From: Candidatus Poseidoniales archaeon
Lineage (GTDB): Archaea; Thermoplasmatota; Poseidoniia; Poseidoniales; Poseidoniaceae
Length of the DNA: 42,143 bases
Direction of reading: 5' to 3'
Assembly (NCBI GenBank): GCA_003602605.1
Contig: QQRW01000007.1
Span: 1 to 42,143 of the forward strand
In this document: positions 37,124 to 42,143 of the stretch, piece after piece
Layout: every line of letters begins with the position of its first letter
How positions within the stretch are numbered: position 1 is the stretch's first letter
Program-made: the position numbers and the translations under genes
The notes under the pieces: model-generated
What the model was told of the DNA's origin: nothing
Database searches by the model: none
Seen by the model: the letters and a program-made list of their open reading frames with translations, nothing else

Positions 37124-37138
37124 CCGGACAAGGTCCGG
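37124..37138 (-). promoter_or_regulatory. Perfect inverted repeat CCGGAC-AAG-GTCCGG overlapping the RBS of the 41-aa gene
   Basis: 6-bp GC-rich stem, 3-nt loop, in the 38-nt gap between the Trm5-like stop and the 41-aa start. The 3' arm includes the GG of GGTGA. Confidence 0.5.
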
Positions 37139-37155
37139 CTTGATGAACTCAACGC

Positions 37156-38274
37156 TTAGGCAGGCAGGTTCAACCATAGTTCAAAACACATGAAACTCTT
37201 CGTCGTCGAGAATCCTTTGACTTCGTTAAAGGTGAATTTTTCAATGGCACCATCGAGTGATGAAATCGCGTGCCGTATCTCAATTTCTTTCTCCGTTATC
37301 GTCGACCTTTCAACAATTGCCCAGCCACGAAGAACTGTTGTTTGATTGGTCCTCAGTAGCGGCAGTAAGGCCGGTATATGCTCAATGCTGTGATGAGGGA
37401 GGTTAACCAGTAACAGGTCTACTGTTCCAATGTTCTTCGTTTCTGATGACCATGATTTGGCATCACGGCATGCCACCTCCATCGGTTGAAGAAGGGAGGA
37501 AGGGTTGCCTTTGGAATCTTTGCGACGACGTACGAGGTGTTCAAGATTCAATTCAAGCAGAGTGTAAGCGGCAGGATTCAAATCTCCTACCAAGCAACCT
37601 GAAACGAGGCCGGTCTCGCTAAGCAATGCACCCATGCTCGGCCCGACTCCCGCATACGGGTCACAGATGACTAACGGTCGCCCCAACAGGGTACGGAGCT
37701 GCTTCGCAGTGGCAAGAGTTTCGACTCTCTCATTCGACAACCGTGATGAGAAATAAACTGCAGAAGGGTCGACCCAAAGCAAATATCCGTTCTCTTTGAT
37801 GCGTGTTCTTGTAGTTACAGTTCCATCTCGGCTTGCTAGAGGTTTGAGTTCTCGCACTCTGAATTCGCCTTTGACGCCCAAATCAGCGCAAACAAGACGA
37901 ATGTTTGGGAGTTGGGTTAGCATAGCATCCGCAATCATCTCACCGTATTCTTGGACTTCATCTTCAATCTTGACAATCAAAATATCGCCTTGAATCTCAT
38001 ATGAACGGGGAAGTTCCTCGCTGAATTTAGCGGCGAGTTCCGTATCAAAATGGTCGAGCCAATGACTTGAGGGTTTGGGCTGAACCGCTATTTCCAGATG
38101 TGGATTGCCGCTCCAGACCGGATCGGATTCGTTCGGAGCTGTATCTGCAAGCGGGATGGCGTTTCGTCCATCTTCCAAACGAGTGACTCCGGCTTGGTTG
38201 CTGTTCCAACGGTTGCCCCTGCACAATTCCAGCCAGTGTTGGGTTTGCGCGCTCGGCACACTCAAATGACGCAT
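37156..38274 (-). CDS. Trm5-like tRNA (guanine37-N1)-methyltransferase / TYW2-like family
   Basis: MRHLSVPSAQTQHWLELC..., WVDPSAVYFSSRLSNERVETLA, VICDPYAGVGPSMGALL, DLLLVNLPHHSIEHI. Start 38274 preferred over 38352 because of the divergent dph5. Confidence 0.85.
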   Translation of the reverse strand: MRHLSVPSAQTQHWLELCRGNRWNSNQAGVTRLEDGRNAIPLADTAPNESDPVWSGNPHLEIAVQPKPSSHWLDHFDTELAAKFSEELPRSYEIQGDILIVKIEDEVQEYGEMIADAMLTQLPNIRLVCADLGVKGEFRVRELKPLASRDGTVTTRTRIKENGYLLWVDPSAVYFSSRLSNERVETLATAKQLRTLLGRPLVICDPYAGVGPSMGALLSETGLVSGCLVGDLNPAAYTLLELNLEHLVRRRKDSKGNPSSLLQPMEVACRDAKSWSSETKNIGTVDLLLVNLPHHSIEHIPALLPLLRTNQTTVLRGWAIVERSTITEKEIEIRHAISSLDGAIEKFTFNEVKGFSTTKSFMCFELWLNLPA

Positions 38275-38311
38275 GGCACTCGCTCTATCCAAGCGAGCCC
38301 GAGGTTTGAGT

Positions 38312-39196
38312 ATGGCGGAGGATACTGTTGTTTTACCAAATCTTCCCGACACAGGGCTATTGCTGATTGGGATGGGGCCCGGTACCGTAACTGGAATGAC
38401 GCTTGAAGCAATTCAAGCAGCCAAAAAAGCGACGCACCGCAGATACGAGGCATATACTGCGCTGTGGCCCGAATCAGAGCTTGATTTACTGGAACAACAA
38501 ATCGGTAACATTCAGAGAGTCATGCGCCCTGAAGTTGAGCAACCTGATGAATTATTTGCTCTAGCAAAGAACTCACTTGTTGCTTTACTGGTCGTCGGCG
38601 ACCCGCTTCAAGCGACAACACACGTCGACTTACAACTCCAAGCCATGGAGCACGAAATTGAATGTCGAGTATTCCACGGCGTATCGATTACGACAATTGT
38701 CACCGGTGCTGTCGGCCTTTCCAATTACCGATTTGGACGACAAACGACGCTAACATACCCCTACGGTGGATGGATTGCCACTTCTCCTCTCGAAGTAGTC
38801 GCAGTTAATCGATTCCGTGGCCTCCACACGCTTGTTTTGTTGGACCTTGACCCAACCGGCCAAGGTACTGGTGACCAACGTCCAATGAGACCTGTTGACG
38901 CGAAGAAATCAATGGAGCTCATGTGGGATAAATTAAGCGAACAACAACTCGAGTCTTCCGAAATACAGGACAAGGATATGATGAATGCTGCATTCAAATC
39001 TCTATTGGATGGGGAGATGGAAGAGTTCCCTGTAGTCTTGTGTGCTGATATGGGGACAGAAGACCAAGAAATCATATTCACGACAGTAGGGGGCTTGGAG
39101 CATCTCAATGGTGGGCGGTTGAATTGCCTCCTTGTTCCTGCACGGACGAGTGAAGTTGAAGAGAAAGCCCTTCTTCGTTGGAAACAGGATAAGTGA
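38312..39196 (+). CDS. dph5: Diphthine synthase
   Basis: LLLIGMGPGTVTGMTLEAIQAAKKATHRRYEAYTALW, VVGDPLQATTHVDL, HGVSITTIVTGAVGLSNYRFGRQTTLTYPYGGW. ORF starts at 38273; internal ATG preferred. Confidence 0.92.
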   Translation: MAEDTVVLPNLPDTGLLLIGMGPGTVTGMTLEAIQAAKKATHRRYEAYTALWPESELDLLEQQIGNIQRVMRPEVEQPDELFALAKNSLVALLVVGDPLQATTHVDLQLQAMEHEIECRVFHGVSITTIVTGAVGLSNYRFGRQTTLTYPYGGWIATSPLEVVAVNRFRGLHTLVLLDLDPTGQGTGDQRPMRPVDAKKSMELMWDKLSEQQLESSEIQDKDMMNAAFKSLLDGEMEEFPVVLCADMGTEDQEIIFTTVGGLEHLNGGRLNCLLVPARTSEVEEKALLRWKQDK

Positions 39197-39200
39197 TACT

Positions 39201-41303
39201 ATGGCAAGTGGCGTACTACTATTGGCTTCATTTTTATTTTTCATGCTGTTCTTTGCCGGCGTGGGCCTTGCCTCCATGCGAGTGAAGGAAGACACTACCG
39301 ACGATTATCTCGTTGCAGGAAGAGGGATGCATCCCGCTTTAGCCGCTCTTTCTGCGGTCAGTACCTGGAATTCCGGATACATGTTCATTGGATTTATCGG
39401 GTTTATTTTCCTCAACGGCTATTCGGCTGTGTGGATTGCGCTCGTCTCAACAATCGGACAACTTGTTGCATGGATTTGGCTTTACAAGTACATTCAGAAA
39501 CAAGGTGAAGAACGCGGTATACGTTCACTCTCCTCACTGGTATCCAATACGACAGGTTCTCCCGAAGCAAAGGTTGCTGCTGTCCTTTCGGTTGTATTCC
39601 TTTCAATCTATGCTGCCGCACAACTCACTGCAGGCGGTGTTGCACTCGAAGTCATGCTCGATTGGGCGCCAACGGTCGGTATTCTCATCGGTTTTGTCCT
39701 AGTAGTCGCTTACTGCTACGCTGGCGGAATCCGTGCCTCAATATGGACCGACGCTGCTCAATCCTGCGTCATGATTGTCGGCTCAACGATTCTTTGTCTC
39801 GTAGCGATTGGGGAATCTGGTGGTCTTTCAGGCCTTCACAATCAACTGGAAGGGATTGATCCTGCAATGGTGAGCCTCTTCCCTACTGGGCTCAAATTCG
39901 GTGCTACGCTGTGGATTACAGCGTTCTTCCTCGGCGGCCTTGGCGTTGCTGGACAACCTCAAGTGGTTTCACGCGTAATGACTTTGAAAGACGACAATGA
40001 CCGCAAACAAGCAATGATTTGGTTCTTTGTTTGGCAAACGCCATTCATTGCGCTCATGTTCCTTATTGGACTAGCATGTCGTGTTCTGTTGCCCGAACTT
40101 GGAGTCGATGGGGCCGAAACAGGATTGCCGAAACTCGCCATGGAACAACTGAATCCCTTCCTCGGCGGTTTGATTCTCGCCTCTATTTTTGCAGCTACGA
40201 TGTCGACCGCCGACAGCCAAGTTCTCGCCTGTACTGCTGCCATAACTGATGATGTAAAGCCCGAATGGAGTCAAGACCATAAAACCACAAAGAAAGTAAC
40301 TCTAGGGGTCGCTGTCTTTGCAACACTGATCTCATTGGTCGGGCAACAGATGCCGGGTTTCGGAGACTCCGTTTTCCAACTTGTCGTTCTTGCCGTTTAC
40401 GGCCTCGGTGGCATTTTCGTACCGCTGCTCTTGGTTCGTATGACGGGTTATGAACCAGATTCTCAACACACCATTGCAATGATGATCGCCGCACTCTCAG
40501 GTGTTATAATTTGGACAATTCTTGGTTACGGCGACGATGTGTTTCCTTCCGTTCCAGCTATGAGTGCTGCATTTGCAACGCACCTCCTACTGTGTGCCTT
40601 CCGAGACAGTTCCGAGAATAACCCATTTGGCCGCTACGCGGTTCCTGCTCCAAAACCGATGGGTATTGGAGCCGTTGTTATCCTCCTCCTCGCAGCGAGC
40701 GTCGAGGCATCCTACCTCGTTCTTGAACCGGAAGCTTCGAAATCGATTTCGACCACTCCTGGCTCGTATGAAGTAACTGCAGAGTTCGAATATATCGAAC
40801 TTGACAATGGAGGGGAATATATCGAAGACGGCGGCTCATACGCTCTCAATTTATCAACGGATTCACTAAGTGACGATTCAAAGAACATCGTTGGCGCCCG
40901 GATGGTAATGACGTATTCGGAAGACGAGACGCGCAGTGGACTTACCTGCGCAATAACAGACGATACTTCCGGTGCGGACACGATAACTGGTGTTCTATCG
41001 CACAGCAGTTACAACGGCTCAGCAACGGGACAAAACCAAGATGCTGGCCCCTCATCGCATGAAACGGAGATCGTATGGTACGACGCATCTCTTATTGGAA
41101 ACGTCACCGGTGTATCAATGGCAGATATCGAGGCAGGGCTCAACGCCGATGGTGCTGGGCTTGGCGGCTACTCGTTCGAAATTTCAGTTGATGTTAGTAC
41201 GGGCGGTGGAAATGGTTGTGACCACGAAGACAACGGGGAAAACGTCGACTATGTCGTCGAACTCATCGCTCTTGAATACACTGTGATTGAGATTAAAGAG
41301 TGA
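39201..41303 (+). CDS. Sodium:solute symporter (SSS) family transporter with C-terminal extracellular domain
   Basis: DDYLVAGRGMHPALAALSAVSTWNSGYMFIGFIGF..., ASIFAATMSTADSQVLACTAAITDD; last TM followed by a ~190-aa beta-rich, Gly/Asp-rich domain. Confidence 0.88.
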   Translation: MASGVLLLASFLFFMLFFAGVGLASMRVKEDTTDDYLVAGRGMHPALAALSAVSTWNSGYMFIGFIGFIFLNGYSAVWIALVSTIGQLVAWIWLYKYIQKQGEERGIRSLSSLVSNTTGSPEAKVAAVLSVVFLSIYAAAQLTAGGVALEVMLDWAPTVGILIGFVLVVAYCYAGGIRASIWTDAAQSCVMIVGSTILCLVAIGESGGLSGLHNQLEGIDPAMVSLFPTGLKFGATLWITAFFLGGLGVAGQPQVVSRVMTLKDDNDRKQAMIWFFVWQTPFIALMFLIGLACRVLLPELGVDGAETGLPKLAMEQLNPFLGGLILASIFAATMSTADSQVLACTAAITDDVKPEWSQDHKTTKKVTLGVAVFATLISLVGQQMPGFGDSVFQLVVLAVYGLGGIFVPLLLVRMTGYEPDSQHTIAMMIAALSGVIIWTILGYGDDVFPSVPAMSAAFATHLLLCAFRDSSENNPFGRYAVPAPKPMGIGAVVILLLAASVEASYLVLEPEASKSISTTPGSYEVTAEFEYIELDNGGEYIEDGGSYALNLSTDSLSDDSKNIVGARMVMTYSEDETRSGLTCAITDDTSGADTITGVLSHSSYNGSATGQNQDAGPSSHETEIVWYDASLIGNVTGVSMADIEAGLNADGAGLGGYSFEISVDVSTGGGNGCDHEDNGENVDYVVELIALEYTVIEIKE

Positions 41304-42138
41304 AGCGCTGACCTTGATGGGCGACTTTCCAGCCAAATGAAATCACTTGCTTCATCTGTTCGCCTTCAGCGTCATACAGTGGATTGGTATGATTGAGATG
41401 AGTGAAATACACTTCAGAGTCGCCATCTTCACGGGTTCCAAGCATGTTCAGCGTTTGAAGGACTGGCGGGTGGGGGACTTTGGACTGGTCTCGTCCTCCG
41501 AGTTCGTCTTTCGACCAGAAAGTTCCATCGAGTAAAGCAATGTCGATTTGCATACTTGAAAGCCATTCTCGAATCGATGAGGCAGAGTGAACTGCGAGTG
41601 TTTCCTTCCACGTATCATGGTCAGGCAAGAACAACAGTGACTTATTTGGGCCACGAACAATGAAAGCATGCATGTCTGACAATTCATCTCGGTGTGGGAT
41701 TTGAACAGCCTCAATGATGAGGTTTTCAGCGTTAAACAATTGCTCGCCATGATTGAACGTATGAATCTCAAAAACGCCTTGCTGAACCATGAGATTCCAC
41801 TGCGGTGTTTGATTGACAAGTTGATGCATTGCGTTAGAGACATGTAAATTGATGCCGCGTGATGCAAGTGTTTCACGGCCGAACAATCCAAGCCCATCGA
41901 TGTGACCAAAGTGTGCATGGGTCAACAACAAATGGTGAACTTCGGTTTGACCCCATAAGGTGAATTGATCACCTAAGTGACGGGTCGCTTCGACGAGGAT
42001 GTTTGTGCCACCGTCGCTGCGCAGACCCAGTGAAACCGGATAGTGTTGTTCTATCACATTGGCACAGCATGGCCTCAAACAGCCAGGCTGGGGATGGCCG
42101 CCGTCTTGGGCGACTCCAAGTACTGTTACTTCGACCAT
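41293..42138 (-). CDS. PqqB-like MBL-fold metallohydrolase
   Basis: VTVLGVAQDGGHPQPGCLRPCCAN, LLLTHAHFGHIDGLGLFG; convergent 11-bp overlap with the symporter gene. Confidence 0.82.
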   Translation of the reverse strand: MVEVTVLGVAQDGGHPQPGCLRPCCANVIEQHYPVSLGLRSDGGTNILVEATRHLGDQFTLWGQTEVHHLLLTHAHFGHIDGLGLFGRETLASRGINLHVSNAMHQLVNQTPQWNLMVQQGVFEIHTFNHGEQLFNAENLIIEAVQIPHRDELSDMHAFIVRGPNKSLLFLPDHDTWKETLAVHSASSIREWLSSMQIDIALLDGTFWSKDELGGRDQSKVPHPPVLQTLNMLGTREDGDSEVYFTHLNHTNPLYDAEGEQMKQVISFGWKVAHQGQRFTL

Positions 42139-42143
42139 GGCCA

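Noticed and set aside
1-42143. CRISPR arrays, insertion sequences, prophage or toxin-antitoxin islands
   Set aside because: No regularly spaced direct repeats, transposase, integrase or phage structural genes were recognised on reading either strand. The only RHH protein sits in an SPFH operon without an obvious toxin.

Overview
The window looks like a single contiguous piece of a marine euryarchaeal chromosome. A Poseidoniales / Marine Group II-like origin is my inference. It rests on PolD large subunit, an archaeal rps13-rps4-rps11-rpoD order, Dph5, Trm5, Pcc1, split GuaA glutaminase, and many large membrane-anchored surface proteins. About 38 protein-coding genes are supported, several starting downstream of the longest ORF start. 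Two small cysteine-rich proteins (39 and 41 aa) are absent from, or mis-started in, the ORF track. No tRNA, rRNA, CRISPR array, transposon or prophage was recognised. The best candidate for an undescribed system is a tightly coupled four-gene run at 33529-36974 directly behind polC. It encodes a polytopic membrane protein, a KAS III-like thiolase-fold synthase, a haem-oxygenase-like diiron (iron-containing redox enzyme) protein, and a His-rich protein of unknown family. It looks like a lipid or small-molecule biosynthesis module. Secondary candidates are an HxlR regulator with a single N-terminal Cys divergent from a CDGSH-like mini-protein, an SPFH/ribbon-helix-helix/small-TM operon, a hairpin overlapping the RBS of a 41-aa zinc-ribbon protein, degenerate LDL-receptor-A-like repeats in a giant surface protein, and an SSS symporter carrying a large extracellular domain.
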